In this document: positions 15,550 to 24,887 of the stretch, in pieces
How the letters are laid out: the number at the start of each line of letters is the position of its first letter
Position numbering within the stretch: position 1 is the stretch's first letter
Source of the DNA: an uncultured Collinsella sp.
GTDB lineage: Bacteria > Actinomycetota > Coriobacteriia > Coriobacteriales > Coriobacteriaceae
Length of the DNA: 64,000 nt
Direction of reading: 5' to 3'
Assembly: GCA_937982065.1 (NCBI GenBank)
Contig: CALJMO010000067.1
Span: forward strand, 1 to 64,000
Notes under the pieces: generated by a model
The model's database searches: none
What the model was told of the DNA's origin: nothing
Seen by the model: only the letters and a program-made list of their open reading frames with translations
Translations under genes and position numbers: made by a program

Positions 15550-16812
15550 TTAAGCGCTGTAGCCCATCGCTTGCAGCACAAACATGACGACTGTCAGCAC
15601 CGTAATCACGGCGATAGTCGCCCAAGTGAGCACGTTCCACACGCGGCCATTGCGGTTGGCGCCCATGATGTGACGGTCGGCGGCGATAACCACCTGGAAC
15701 ACCAGAACCACGGGCAGTAGCACGCCATTGATGACCTGCGAGGTCATCATAATCTGGAACAGATCGACGCCGGGCATAAGCACCAGCACGGCAGAGATAC
15801 CGATGATGGCCGTAATGATGCCGCGGTAAACCGGGGCCTCGTCCCAGCTGCGGTCGGCACCGCGCTCCCAGCCAAATGCCTCGCAGATAGCGCTCGACGT
15901 AACGCCCGGCAGCACGCAGGCAGCCAAGAAGCTCGCCGCGACCAGGCCCGAGGCAAACAGTACCGTGGACCACTGACCCGCAATAGGCTCCAGCGCGCGG
16001 GCAGCATCAGCGGCATCGCTAATCTGAATGCCCGCCGGGAACAACACCGTACCGGTCGTGATGATAATAAAGCCGGCAATGACATCGGCAGCAAGCGAGC
16101 CGCTCACGGTATCGATGCGCTGCAGCACGATATCGTCCTCGCCCGCGTTCTTATCGACCACGTTGTTCTGCGCCAAGAAAATCATCCACGGCGCGATGGT
16201 GGTACCGATCGTCGCGACCACGAGCGACACGTAGCTGGGGTCATTTTGAATGTTAGGCACGACCAGGTCGACCGCGACCTCACCCCAGTTGGGGCCAGCC
16301 ATAAACGCGGCGACAATATAGGTCACGAAGACGCAGCTTACCAGCAGCAAAATCTTCTCGATGCGCTGGAAACTACCCGACATGGTAAGCATCCACACCA
16401 GCAGCGCCACGAGCGGCACCGAGATGCTCGCCGGAACGCCAAACAGAGCAAGGCCACTCGCGATACCCGCGAACTCCGAGATGGTCACCGCCGTGTTGGC
16501 GATCAACAGCGCCGCCATGGCCAGCACGCTCTTGCGCACGCCAAAGCGCTCGCGAATGAGCGACGCCAGGCCCTTACCCGTGACGCATCCGCAGCGCGCC
16601 GCGGTCTCCTGCGTCACGATAAGCAGCACGGTCATGACGGGAAGCATCCAGAGCATCTTATAGCCATAGCTGGCGCCCGCGCTGGAATACGTGGCGATGC
16701 CGCCGGCGTCATTGCCCGAAAGTGCCGCCAGCAGACCGGGGCCCATGGCGCCAAAGATGGCGGCGATGGTCAGCTTTTGCTTGATGCTCGGCTTTTGCTT
16801 CGTATTTTGCAC
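15550..16812 (-). CDS. NRAMP-related divalent metal (probably Mg2+) transporter
   Basis: A 420-aa protein with about eleven membrane helices and the NRAMP fold. In classical Mn/Fe transporters helix 1 carries DPGN and helix 6 carries a metal-binding Met. Here helix 1 reads GNDAGG (Asp35) and helix 6 reads TTIAPWMIF. This fits NRAMP-related Mg transporters (NRMT), a branch known from Eggerthella. The start is taken as GTG 16812, 8 bases after the stop of the upstream gene and behind GGTAGGTGG; the longer frame would overlap that gene by 55 bases. Co-transcription with the MgtE-like gene supports a Mg2+ role. Confidence 0.8.
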   Translation of the reverse strand: MQNTKQKPSIKQKLTIAAIFGAMGPGLLAALSGNDAGGIATYSSAGASYGYKMLWMLPVMTVLLIVTQETAARCGCVTGKGLASLIRERFGVRKSVLAMAALLIANTAVTISEFAGIASGLALFGVPASISVPLVALLVWMLTMSGSFQRIEKILLLVSCVFVTYIVAAFMAGPNWGEVAVDLVVPNIQNDPSYVSLVVATIGTTIAPWMIFLAQNNVVDKNAGEDDIVLQRIDTVSGSLAADVIAGFIIITTGTVLFPAGIQISDAADAARALEPIAGQWSTVLFASGLVAASFLAACVLPGVTSSAICEAFGWERGADRSWDEAPVYRGIITAIIGISAVLVLMPGVDLFQIMMTSQVINGVLLPVVLVFQVVIAADRHIMGANRNGRVWNVLTWATIAVITVLTVVMFVLQAMGYSA

Positions 16813-16820
16813 GCGACCAC

Positions 16821-18665
16821 CTACCCCATGACCGACATGGTGAGCAGCACCGCGGCGATGCAGTACGCCACACACGAGATCATGACGGCGATGACGTTCA
16901 TGGCAGTACCCGACGTATTGAGGTCGTGCTCATCGCGCCAGAACAGCATCATCAGATAAATCACAGCGCTCATGTTGCCAACCAGGCAAATGACGGCAGC
17001 GATGTTAAAGCAGCCGGTAAAGAGCTGCTCCTCAAACATGGTGGCATCGGGGAACGCGGCAGTGCGCACCAGCTGCGCGCACAGGTAAGTAACAAGCGAA
17101 AGGATCAGGCCCATACCCGTGCTCTGGAAGAAGAATCCCAGGTACGGTTTGGGCTCGTCGTCGTGACCGTCGTACTCGAGGAAGTAGTTCTTGACGAACG
17201 ACACCATGCGCGAGGCAGCCAGCAGCACGAGCGGCATGGCGCACATGGGGAACACCACCAGATGCGCGGAGCCCAGCGCCGTCCCCAGCACGGTCGCCAT
17301 AATGCACGAGGCGATGCCCCACACGACGACCCAGTACTGACGATGCACGAACCAGCTGAGCACGTTCGTCGAGTCGTCCGACGCGCTATCGCCCGAGCCG
17401 ACACCGGCGATCTGCAGGTCCTCCTGATGCTCCTCGGCGATAACGTCCATGGCGTCGTCGAAGGTCACGATACCCAGGATATGACGGTTCTCGTCGCAGA
17501 CAGGGATGGCAACCAGGTCGTACTTGGTCATCTCGTCCGTCACGTCTTCCTGGTCCTCGTCGGGCGACACGTAGACCAGATCGCGATAGGCGAGCTGGCC
17601 CAGCGTGGCGTCGCGGTCGGCCACGATCAGCGTGCGCAGCGAAAGCACGCCCGTCAGCATGCCGCTCGGGTCCTCGGTATAGACGTAGTAGACGCTCTCG
17701 AAGTCCTCGTCGAGTTTGCGAATCGCCTCGATGGCATCGCCGACCGTCGCCGTGGCGGGCAGCGAGACAAACTCCGAGGTCATGATGCGGCCGGCGGTGT
17801 TGTCCTCGTAGCCCAACAGATTACGAATCGCCTTCTCCTCCTTGACGCCCATCAGGCGCAGGAGCTTCTCAGCCTTCTCATAATCGAGCTCGTCGATCAG
17901 GTCGGCAGCGTCGTCCGGGTCCATCATGGCCAGCATCGACGATGCGTCGGTATCGGACAGGCCCTCGAGCATCTCGGTCATAAGCTCGTCGTCATCGAAC
18001 TCCGAGATGGCCTCGGCGGCCTGGGCAGTATCGAGCTGTGCAAACACCTGCGCACGCAGGCGCGGGTCGAGCTGCTCGATAATGTCGGCGATGTCGGCAG
18101 GGTGCAGCTCGCCGAGCGTCTTGTGCGACACCGAGAGTTGAATGTTCTTGGTCGAGCGGTCGAGCAGGTCCATGTAGGACCAAGCGATGATGTCCTCACT
18201 GAGTGGCTTGCCCAGGTGCTTCATAAAGCCTTCGACGATATGCTCGAGCGCGGGGCTGATGGCGCGTAGCAGACCGCGAGCACCGACCTCGGCGCCCAGC
18301 AGGCGCAGCTGGTTTTCGCCCGACATGGAAAACTTGATGTCGTTTACGCGCACGACCTTCATGCCCTGCGTGTCGACAATCTGCTTGTTGAGCACGTCGC
18401 GGGCAAGCAAGAGTTCGGTCGGCTGCAGGTACGAAAAACGGATTTCGGTGGCCGACGTCTTAAGGTGTACACCCGTCTCGTCGATACGGTCGACCCATTT
18501 GCGCCAGCTGATCATAAACGGCGTCTTGCCGGGTCCGCGGAACGCGAGCGACGTCACGTGCGGAAAAACTTCGCCGGTAGCAATGCCAAAATCGTTGACC
18601 ACGCCGAGCTTTTCGCCATCGACGTCCAAGACCGGCAATTTGAGCATCTCACTCAGATAATTCAA
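16821..18665 (-). CDS. PRC/MgtE-N/CBS protein with atypical C-terminal membrane domain
   Basis: A 614-aa protein: PRC-barrel-like N-terminus (about 1-75), a second middle region, an MgtE N-type helical domain (about 180-290, LHPADIADIIEQLD), a pair of CBS domains (about 295-425), then five hydrophobic helices (about 455-614). MgtE uses the N and CBS domains as a Mg2+-sensing gate. The C-terminal helices here do not show the usual MgtE pore motif, so this may sense Mg2+ or regulate the NRAMP-like transporter encoded next, rather than transport alone. The start TTG 18665 has a GGGGAG ribosome site 5 bases away. Confidence 0.75.
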   Translation of the reverse strand: MNYLSEMLKLPVLDVDGEKLGVVNDFGIATGEVFPHVTSLAFRGPGKTPFMISWRKWVDRIDETGVHLKTSATEIRFSYLQPTELLLARDVLNKQIVDTQGMKVVRVNDIKFSMSGENQLRLLGAEVGARGLLRAISPALEHIVEGFMKHLGKPLSEDIIAWSYMDLLDRSTKNIQLSVSHKTLGELHPADIADIIEQLDPRLRAQVFAQLDTAQAAEAISEFDDDELMTEMLEGLSDTDASSMLAMMDPDDAADLIDELDYEKAEKLLRLMGVKEEKAIRNLLGYEDNTAGRIMTSEFVSLPATATVGDAIEAIRKLDEDFESVYYVYTEDPSGMLTGVLSLRTLIVADRDATLGQLAYRDLVYVSPDEDQEDVTDEMTKYDLVAIPVCDENRHILGIVTFDDAMDVIAEEHQEDLQIAGVGSGDSASDDSTNVLSWFVHRQYWVVVWGIASCIMATVLGTALGSAHLVVFPMCAMPLVLLAASRMVSFVKNYFLEYDGHDDEPKPYLGFFFQSTGMGLILSLVTYLCAQLVRTAAFPDATMFEEQLFTGCFNIAAVICLVGNMSAVIYLMMLFWRDEHDLNTSGTAMNVIAVMISCVAYCIAAVLLTMSVMG

Positions 18666-18993
18666 TGGTGCTCCCCATCATTATTCCTCCGAACGCGGCC
18701 GCATGTGCGACGTCCGGGGGCTTCTGGATATGTATACGCATGCGCGGGCGGCACGCCGCTCGACGCTTACACCCCGTGCATGCGCAAAAAGCACCTGCAT
18801 GGGGTCATCGACTGTATGGTCGAGGTTTGGATTTCACCTGTAACCTTTCTCTTGACCCTCATTAACCGCAGTAACTATAGCATCAGCATCGCCCTGCGGC
18901 ATCGAATTTATGCGCTGCACATTGCAGGCATACCAAACGCTGACGTATCCGTGACATAGCCATTGGGGACGTTCTTAAATGACTACCCAATAA
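18666..18993. other. Leader/intergenic region of the MgtE-like operon
   Basis: No gene is seen. On the minus strand a TATAGT box lies near 18876-18881, giving a leader of about 200 bases with several self-complementary GC-rich segments (GCATGCGC repeats near 18735-18800). The leader could carry a metal-responsive RNA structure; none was identified with confidence. Confidence 0.3.
18959..18986. repeat. GGGGAC short palindromic repeat, copy 1
   Basis: CCATTGGGGACGTTCTTAAA followed by TGACTAC matches the repeat at 27387-27414 with few differences. Both lie just after a minus-strand stop codon. Confidence 0.55.
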
Positions 18994-20400
18994 CTACTCT
19001 GTGGTGTCATTGTCCTCGGCAAGTTGGGGGAGCACAGCGTCCTTGGGCATGGTGGCCTTCGTCAGCGAGGTGAGCTTTTTGCTCAGCGACGTGTCCGTCT
19101 TGACCAGGTCGCTGAGCGTCACGATCTTGTAGCCGTCGGCGATGAGGCCGTCGATAATCTGCGGCAGCGCCTCGAGCGTCTGCTCGGCGCATTCGTCTCT
19201 ATCGGTGAGCAGCACGATATTGCCCGGCGTCACCGAATCGAGCACCGTCGAGACCTGCTCGTCGGCACCGTTGAGTAGCCAGTCGCCCGAGTCGATATTC
19301 CACGAGACCACGGCGGAGACCAGGTCCATCGCATCAATCCAGTTTTGCTCGTCAAAGGCAGCGTAGGGAGCACGCAGTAGCATCGTCTTCACGCCGGTCG
19401 CCGACTTAATCGCATCGGTGCCTTTCGTGATCTGTTCGCGTACCGCCTCACGGTCCTGACCCTTGAGCGAATCGTCGCTGTAGCTGTTGGATCCGATCTC
19501 GCACCCGGCATCGACAATCGCCTTGGCCGTGGCAGGCGAGGCCTCGACCGCATCGCCCGAAAGGAAGAACGTCGCGGTGACGCCCTTTTCCTTGAGCACC
19601 TGCAAGATCTGTTTGGTGGCGCCGCTCGGACCCTCGTCAAACGTCAGCGCCACGTACTTTTTGTTGCCCTTGGGCGCCACGCTGGCGCACGCAACAACGC
19701 AATCGGTGGCGGGCACAACCTCGCCGCGATCCTGCGTCTTGCCCGACTGCTCACCAACCCACACCTCGGAGCGGCCCTGGACACCCCACGTCTGCACATA
19801 CTCGATAGCACCCGTGCCCTCGACCTTGAGCTTGGGCTCGATAACCGTAGCCTGAACCTCGTGTTTCTCGTAGGTGTTACGGCCATCCTTGACCGTCACC
19901 TTCTCGCCACCCTCGAGTTCGCGGCTATCCCATTTGCCCTGCTTCACGCGCTTGCCGTCGACCTTCACCGACAGCTTTTCGCCCCCATGGCGCTTGAGCA
20001 CACTGTCATCGACGGCCAGCAGGTCGCCTGCGTCGTAGGTGTCAGTCAACTCCTGGTCGTCGATGAGATTCTGCAGCGTAGAGCCCACACGCACCGCGGT
20101 CTTCTGGCCGTTGAGCTCCACGTCCACACTGCGGTTGACGTAGCCCACGACGGCAGCGATAAACAGCACGAGCGCGCAACCCACGGCGATGAGCGCGTAG
20201 GGCAGGCGAGACGAACGACGGGGCGTACGGCTGTTGCCGATGCGCGCACTGCGGTCGCTAAACCCGCGGCTATGGTTGAGGTACATCGCGCCGGGCTTAC
20301 GGTGACGCTTGCGCTGACCGCTGGGCAGCTGCCCCAAATCGCGGCGCGCCGTCGGACGCGCACCCGAACGCTCGTTTAAGTTGGATCCGTTTTGGCGCAT
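18994..20400 (-). CDS. NodB-like polysaccharide deacetylase homologue, probably inactive
   Basis: A 468-aa, single-pass membrane protein: cytoplasmic Arg-rich start, one helix (about 50-75), G5/DUF348-like beta modules, and a NodB-fold domain (about 250-430). NodB enzymes remove acetyl groups from peptidoglycan or chitin using a metal held by Asp-His-His. Here TFDDGP reads TFDEGP, the H-x3-H metal motif reads NSYSDD and the terminal LxH reads LLTD, while RAPY and WNIDSGDW are kept. The metal ligands are thus missing. It may bind peptidoglycan rather than deacetylate it. It is monocistronic. Confidence 0.78.
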   Translation of the reverse strand: MRQNGSNLNERSGARPTARRDLGQLPSGQRKRHRKPGAMYLNHSRGFSDRSARIGNSRTPRRSSRLPYALIAVGCALVLFIAAVVGYVNRSVDVELNGQKTAVRVGSTLQNLIDDQELTDTYDAGDLLAVDDSVLKRHGGEKLSVKVDGKRVKQGKWDSRELEGGEKVTVKDGRNTYEKHEVQATVIEPKLKVEGTGAIEYVQTWGVQGRSEVWVGEQSGKTQDRGEVVPATDCVVACASVAPKGNKKYVALTFDEGPSGATKQILQVLKEKGVTATFFLSGDAVEASPATAKAIVDAGCEIGSNSYSDDSLKGQDREAVREQITKGTDAIKSATGVKTMLLRAPYAAFDEQNWIDAMDLVSAVVSWNIDSGDWLLNGADEQVSTVLDSVTPGNIVLLTDRDECAEQTLEALPQIIDGLIADGYKIVTLSDLVKTDTSLSKKLTSLTKATMPKDAVLPQLAEDNDTTE

Positions 20401-20421
20401 GTGCCCTCCCCCATAAACACA

Positions 20422-20451
20422 GCAAGCCGGAGCAACAGGTCTCCGGCTTGC
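20422..20451 (-). terminator. Terminator after the PRC-barrel gene
   Basis: GCAAGCCGGAG and CTCCGGCTTGC form a perfect 11-bp stem with an 8-base loop, 22 bases beyond the stop at 20473. The T content after it on the minus strand is modest. Confidence 0.65.
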
Positions 20452-20472
20452 CTCCCATCATTTGGTACGTCG

Positions 20473-21228
20473 CTATTTTGTAGCTTTTGACGAGCCTCCG
20501 CTCGCCTTTTGGTATTCGTCCTTAAAGGCCTTGAACATGCCGCGCGTCTTGCCGAGCTGCTTGCCCAGTGCGCGACTGCCCTTGTCCACGGCAACCGATC
20601 CCTTGTCGTCGAGCACCTTGGCGCCCTTTTTGACCTTGTCGCCCACCACGACGCTGGCCTCGGCGGCCTTGGCAGCCGCACCGCCCGAATACCCGAGCGA
20701 CTTGACCTCGTCCGAGACGACCATCGCGCCGTTCTCGTAGCCGCGCAGCATCGTCGGCGGCACCTGCGTGTCACCAACCAAAACACTCGAAGCAGCACCG
20801 GCGGTCACATAGAATGCCTGCACGATGCCCGAGCGCGGCTTGAACTCAACGTCCGAGCAATAGCCCACGACGTCGCCCGATTCCGTGCGCACGTCCATAC
20901 CGACCCAGATGATGCAATCGTCCAGGTTGATGTCGAGGCGCTTGGCCGCAGCGGTATCGTAGGTGCCCTTGACGTCGTCAACCGCGATGGCGCCCTCGTA
21001 GACACCAATGGCGTCGAGCGCTACGAATCGGTCGGGACGCTCGATCATACCCGCGATATCGGACTGGCGGACCATAAAGCCGACCACGCGCGTACCGCCC
21101 GGGGTAAAGACCGGAAAGTGAATCTTTCCGAGCTTTTTAGGGCTGCGCGGTGTGCCGTCCTTTTTGGTACGCTTGTCCTCAGTAGGCTTGCGATAGATCT
21201 TGGCGCCGACAAAATCCCCGGCGCGCAT
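20473..21228 (-). CDS. PRC-barrel domain protein
   Basis: A 251-aa soluble protein with two PRC-barrel-like segments (about 1-75 and 95-165) and a Lys/Ser/Gly-rich tail that ends GGSSKATK. PRC barrels are adaptor domains found in photosynthetic reaction centres and RNA-processing proteins. Its ATG shares one base with the TAA of the YtxH gene (TAATG), so the two are translationally coupled. The function is unknown; a role at the membrane with the YtxH protein is inference. Confidence 0.7.
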   Translation of the reverse strand: MRAGDFVGAKIYRKPTEDKRTKKDGTPRSPKKLGKIHFPVFTPGGTRVVGFMVRQSDIAGMIERPDRFVALDAIGVYEGAIAVDDVKGTYDTAAAKRLDINLDDCIIWVGMDVRTESGDVVGYCSDVEFKPRSGIVQAFYVTAGAASSVLVGDTQVPPTMLRGYENGAMVVSDEVKSLGYSGGAAAKAAEASVVVGDKVKKGAKVLDDKGSVAVDKGSRALGKQLGKTRGMFKAFKDEYQKASGGSSKATK

Positions 21229-21617
21229 TATGCCTCGGTCGAGGGCTCCGCAGCCTCGGTATCAGCCTCGACGGCGTTCTCGACCACGACGTCGGCGGCA
21301 GGCGTCACGTTGCCGCCCGAAATGGCGTCGTTGAGCTGCTCGCGCAGCTGGTCCATGCGCTCGCGGGCCAGGTCGACCTTGGCGCGCAGGTCGTCGGTCT
21401 TGGCGTCGACCATCGGGCCAAAGTCATTCACCGCAGCACGGGCCTCCTCGGCGCTGTGCTCGTAGGTGTCGCGCATATTGTCCCAGGCGTCGTTGGCGAT
21501 ATCGGCAGCCATGGCGCGGGTCTCGGCGCCCGAGCGCGGGGCCAGAGCAACGCCGACAATAGCGCCGGCAGCGGCACCAAAAAGTGCGCCGGAGACAAAG
21601 CTGAAAGTCTTACCCAT
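21228..21617 (-). CDS. YtxH-like membrane protein
   Basis: A 129-aa protein with one N-terminal helix rich in Gly/Ala (SFVSGALFGAAAGAIVGVAL), the AP-R-SG motif of YtxH proteins, then a long charged amphipathic or coiled helix and an acidic tail. YtxH proteins are stress- and envelope-associated, with unclear function. ATG 21617 was chosen because AGGAGAGGA lies 6 bases upstream; longer starts lack a site. Confidence 0.75.
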   Translation of the reverse strand: MGKTFSFVSGALFGAAAGAIVGVALAPRSGAETRAMAADIANDAWDNMRDTYEHSAEEARAAVNDFGPMVDAKTDDLRAKVDLARERMDQLREQLNDAISGGNVTPAADVVVENAVEADTEAAEPSTEA

Positions 21618-21753
21618 GATCATTCCTCTCCTGCGGGCACGTCGGTGCCCACCGTTTGAATGCTGTCCATTATACCCGCAGCGCATCACTTGCCGCTCCG
21701 CTCATCTGTGTACGGCAAAGGCGCAGGTACGTGATGGTGATAAACGCGTAGGC

Positions 21754-22587
21754 CTACTCCTGGGGCATAGCCGGCATGGCCACCGTGGCACCCGGGTCCT
21801 CGCCGGCGCCGTCCACGAGCGGCAGGCCGCCCTCATGCGCAGGTCCTGCCGGAACCGTCGCCGCACCGCCAAAGACGGCAGCGGAGGCCTCGTGGTTCTC
21901 GGCAACCGCACCCTCGGTATCAATCGCCACCTGGGGCTCGTCGTCAAAGTTGGGGACACCCTGGGGCTCGGTGGGAACGGGCTCGGCGGTCGCATCGGCA
22001 ACGGGCTCGGCGTCGACCGGCACATCGCCCTCGTCAGCGCCCTCGTCCTCGGCAGCATCTTCGCCGTTCGCAACGGCGACGGCCTCGTGAGGATCCTTGC
22101 CCTCGGCCTCGGCGCACATGCCCAGCACCAGGTTGCGCAGGCCCGCGACCGTGCCCTCCACGTCGGGGGCAGGCTGGTCGGCGTGCAGATAGGCCCAGTC
22201 CATCATAAAGGTGGCCGAAGACAGCGCACCGATGGCCAGCGCGTCGTCGGGGCACGAAAGCTCAACCTCAAAGACGCGCTCGTCGTGCTCGCTTACGCGC
22301 GTGCGGCCGCACGAGATGCTACCGGCAAGACCGGTCTCGTTCATGAGCTCGACCGTCACATGCTCCAGCAGGTGGCAGAGCTCGGTCTGGCCCATACAGT
22401 CCTGGAACTCGCGACCCGAATCGCCCAGGCACAGATGCTTGGCAATCGCGGGCACCAGGTAGTACACGCGCGCCGTGGCCTCGATATCCTCCGAGGTCAT
22501 GAGCGGCATGCCGGGGTTCACCAGCACGTGCGCGCAGATCTTGTCCTCGCTGACGGTGACCTTAAGGATGTTGAACAGGCCTGCCAT
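21754..22587 (-). CDS. Hypothetical protein with a cyanophycin-synthetase-N-like domain
   Basis: A 277-aa soluble protein. Residues 1-150 form a globular domain containing CHLLEHVTVELMNETG and CGRTR. The HLxEHVxxEL pattern resembles the N-terminal domain of cyanophycin synthetase, but no ATP-grasp or Mur-ligase part is attached. Residues 165-277 are acidic, rich in Ala/Glu/Pro and probably disordered. It lies 24 bases downstream of the CorC-type gene and is probably co-transcribed. The function is unknown. Confidence 0.5.
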   Translation of the reverse strand: MAGLFNILKVTVSEDKICAHVLVNPGMPLMTSEDIEATARVYYLVPAIAKHLCLGDSGREFQDCMGQTELCHLLEHVTVELMNETGLAGSISCGRTRVSEHDERVFEVELSCPDDALAIGALSSATFMMDWAYLHADQPAPDVEGTVAGLRNLVLGMCAEAEGKDPHEAVAVANGEDAAEDEGADEGDVPVDAEPVADATAEPVPTEPQGVPNFDDEPQVAIDTEGAVAENHEASAAVFGGAATVPAGPAHEGGLPLVDGAGEDPGATVAMPAMPQE

Positions 22588-22611
22588 AACTCTCCCCTAC
22601 TCTTCCTTGTC

Positions 22612-23985
22612 CTACTCGTCGCCGTCGTGCGGATTCGCAGAGCCCGCACCCGGCGTCGTCGGCTCGTCTACCGAAGACTCGGAATCTTTCTTATCGGTTT
22701 CGGCCGGAGCAATCACGCGAATGAGCGAGATGCGCTGGCCACGCATCGACTGCACCTTGAACTTGTACCCCGCGACCTCAAACACCTCTCCGATGTCGGG
22801 CACCGAGTCACAAAGCTCCAAAATCCAGCCGGCGATGGTCTCATAATCATCGCTTTCCTCAAGCGGCCAACCAAGCTCAATCGCGTCATCGCACGAAAAA
22901 CGCCCATCAACGAGCCACTCGCGGCGCGAAAGGCGCGTGAGATACTTGTTGTCGGGGTCGAACTCGTCCTCGATCTCGCCGACGATCTCCTCGACGATGT
23001 CCTCGATGGTGATGATGCCGGCCGTGCCGCCGTACTCGTCCACGACCACCACGATCTGGTCGTGCGAGGTCTGCATCTCGGACAGCAGCGGCAGGATGTC
23101 CTTGGTGTCGGGCACAAAGGTGGCGTCGCGCAAAAAGCCGGCGATGGGCTGGTCGCCCTTGCCGTCGAGCGCGGGCTGAATCAGGTCCTTGATGTGCGCG
23201 ATGCCGGCGACGTTGTCAGGATCCTCGTGATAGACGGGGATGCGGCTAAAGCCGGTCTGGCGCATGGTGGACAGCACGTCGGCGACCGTCTCGTCGTCCT
23301 CGCACATGGTGGTGTCCACGCGCGGCACCATGACCTCGCGGGCAACGGTGTCGCCCAGGTCGAAGATCTCGTGGATCATGCGCTTTTCCTCGTCGAGCAG
23401 GTCGTCTTGCTCCGAGACCATGTACTTGATCTCTTCTTCCGAGACGTTCTGGCGGTCGTCGGCACTCTTGATGCGCAGGATGCGGGCCAGGCCATCGGAG
23501 CAAGCACCGGTCAGCCACACGAGCGGACGGGCGATCTTTTGGAAAAATGACAACGGTCCCACGACCTGCTTGGACACGCCCTCGGCATTGGCCAGGCCGA
23601 TGCGCTTGGGGACGAGCTCGCCGATCACGATGGACACGAAGGCGACCGCGACGGTGATGATGACCGGCGCCAGGCCGCGCGCGATGGCGGAGAGCGGCGC
23701 GATGCCAAAGCTCATGAGCCACGTGGCGAGCGGGTCGGACAGACTCGTCGAGGCGACGGCGGACGAGGCGAAGCCCACGAGCGTAATGGCAACCTGGATG
23801 GTGGCGAGCAGCTGGTCGGAGTCGGCAGCCAGCTTAATAGCACGCTCGGCGCGCTTGTCGCCTTCCTCGGCCTCGTGCTCCAACACGGCGCGCTTGGCCG
23901 TGGTGAGCGCCATCTCGGACATAGAGAAGTAGCCGTTGATGAGGGTCAAAACGAGGGTGGTGATAAGGGAGATGGTTATGTCCAT
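22612..23985 (-). CDS. CNNM/CorC-type hemolysin-family membrane protein
   Basis: A 457-aa protein with a DUF21 membrane domain of four helices (1-200, EMALTTAKRA ... VIGELVPKRIGL), two CBS domains (about 215-345) and a C-terminal CorC_HlyC domain (about 355-435). This family handles Mg2+/Co2+ efflux or Na+-coupled Mg2+ transport. The acidic C-terminal tail is likely disordered. It is another divalent-cation gene in a window that also has mgtA, the NRAMP-like and the MgtE-like genes. Confidence 0.87.
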   Translation of the reverse strand: MDITISLITTLVLTLINGYFSMSEMALTTAKRAVLEHEAEEGDKRAERAIKLAADSDQLLATIQVAITLVGFASSAVASTSLSDPLATWLMSFGIAPLSAIARGLAPVIITVAVAFVSIVIGELVPKRIGLANAEGVSKQVVGPLSFFQKIARPLVWLTGACSDGLARILRIKSADDRQNVSEEEIKYMVSEQDDLLDEEKRMIHEIFDLGDTVAREVMVPRVDTTMCEDDETVADVLSTMRQTGFSRIPVYHEDPDNVAGIAHIKDLIQPALDGKGDQPIAGFLRDATFVPDTKDILPLLSEMQTSHDQIVVVVDEYGGTAGIITIEDIVEEIVGEIEDEFDPDNKYLTRLSRREWLVDGRFSCDDAIELGWPLEESDDYETIAGWILELCDSVPDIGEVFEVAGYKFKVQSMRGQRISLIRVIAPAETDKKDSESSVDEPTTPGAGSANPHDGDE

Positions 23986-24095
23986 CGGGAGTTTCTCGAA
24001 CCTCCAAGATTCGGGACGTCAGGTTAAAACGTTGATGGCGGATACGGCAATTGCACCGGCGCCCAAACGAGAACGCGGGCGCGCAGGCGTGGTCG

Positions 24096-24779
24096 CTAGA
24101 TTACGAAGAGGATCACCGCCATGAACTGGAAGATGCTGCCGGCGAGCACCCACAGGTGAAACACGCTGTGCAGATAGCGCACGTTTTTGGCGATATAGAA
24201 CGGCACGCCCGCGGTGTAGCACACGCCGCCGACGGCGAGCAGGGCAAGTGCCACGGGGTTGAGCAGCGCAACAAGTTCGGGCAGCTTAAAGACAACGAGC
24301 CAGCCCATCAGCAGGTAGACCAGGCCGCTTACCCAATGCGGCTGGCGCTCGCGTAGGAAGCACTCGAGGGCGATGCCGATGATGGCGATGGCCCATACGG
24401 CAAAGAACAGCACAGCGCCGCCGTCGTTTGCGAGCGTGATGAGGCAAAACGGCGTATAGCTGCCCGCAATGAGCAGGTAGATGCAGCTGTGGTCGATGAT
24501 GCGAAACACGCGCTTGGCGCGCGCGGGCTGAATCGCGTGGTAGAGCGTGGAGGCTAGGTATTCGAGGATAATGCTGACACCATAGACAATCGCCGCGGCC
24601 ATGTGGGCCGGGCCTCCGCCGCGCAGGGCAGCGAATACGATCAGGAGCACCAGGCCCGCGATACCCAGCAGGCAGCCGACACCATGGGTGACGGAGTTCA
24701 TGATCTCCTCGCCCACCGTGTAGTGTGGAACGGCCGCGGTCTTGGGTCGCGGCTTAGAACTGTCGCTCGAATCGGACAT
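24096..24779 (-). CDS. Hemolysin III / PAQR family membrane protein
   Basis: A seven-helix protein of 227 aa. The conserved pieces SVTHGVGC, STLYHAIQ, IDHSCIYLLIAGSYTPF and the late SVFHLWVLAGS carry the Ser/His/Asp residues that bind zinc in PAQR receptors and hemolysin III proteins. The start ATG 24779 sits behind TTGGAGG; the frame also opens at a TTG 18 bases upstream. The bacterial function is unclear despite the name. Confidence 0.85.
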   Translation of the reverse strand: MSDSSDSSKPRPKTAAVPHYTVGEEIMNSVTHGVGCLLGIAGLVLLIVFAALRGGGPAHMAAAIVYGVSIILEYLASTLYHAIQPARAKRVFRIIDHSCIYLLIAGSYTPFCLITLANDGGAVLFFAVWAIAIIGIALECFLRERQPHWVSGLVYLLMGWLVVFKLPELVALLNPVALALLAVGGVCYTAGVPFYIAKNVRYLHSVFHLWVLAGSIFQFMAVILFVI

Positions 24780-24887
24780 GCCGGTTACATCCTCCAACGT
24801 AAAGAGTTCTCAACACTATATCAAAGCGTCTAGGTACGTGCGAAATTTGCACCATACGTGACCCTTTGTTTACCCATTCTTTGTCTG

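Noticed and set aside
15550..16812. Classical manganese transporter MntH
   Set aside because: The DPGN motif and the helix-6 Met of Mn/Fe NRAMP proteins are replaced; the neighbour is MgtE-like, so a Mg2+ role fits better.
21466..23550. Long plus-strand reading frame of 694 codons
   Set aside because: It runs antisense across the YtxH, CphA-N-like and CorC-type genes; the composition is an Arg/Gly/His-rich shadow typical of high-G+C DNA, and no family is recognisable.
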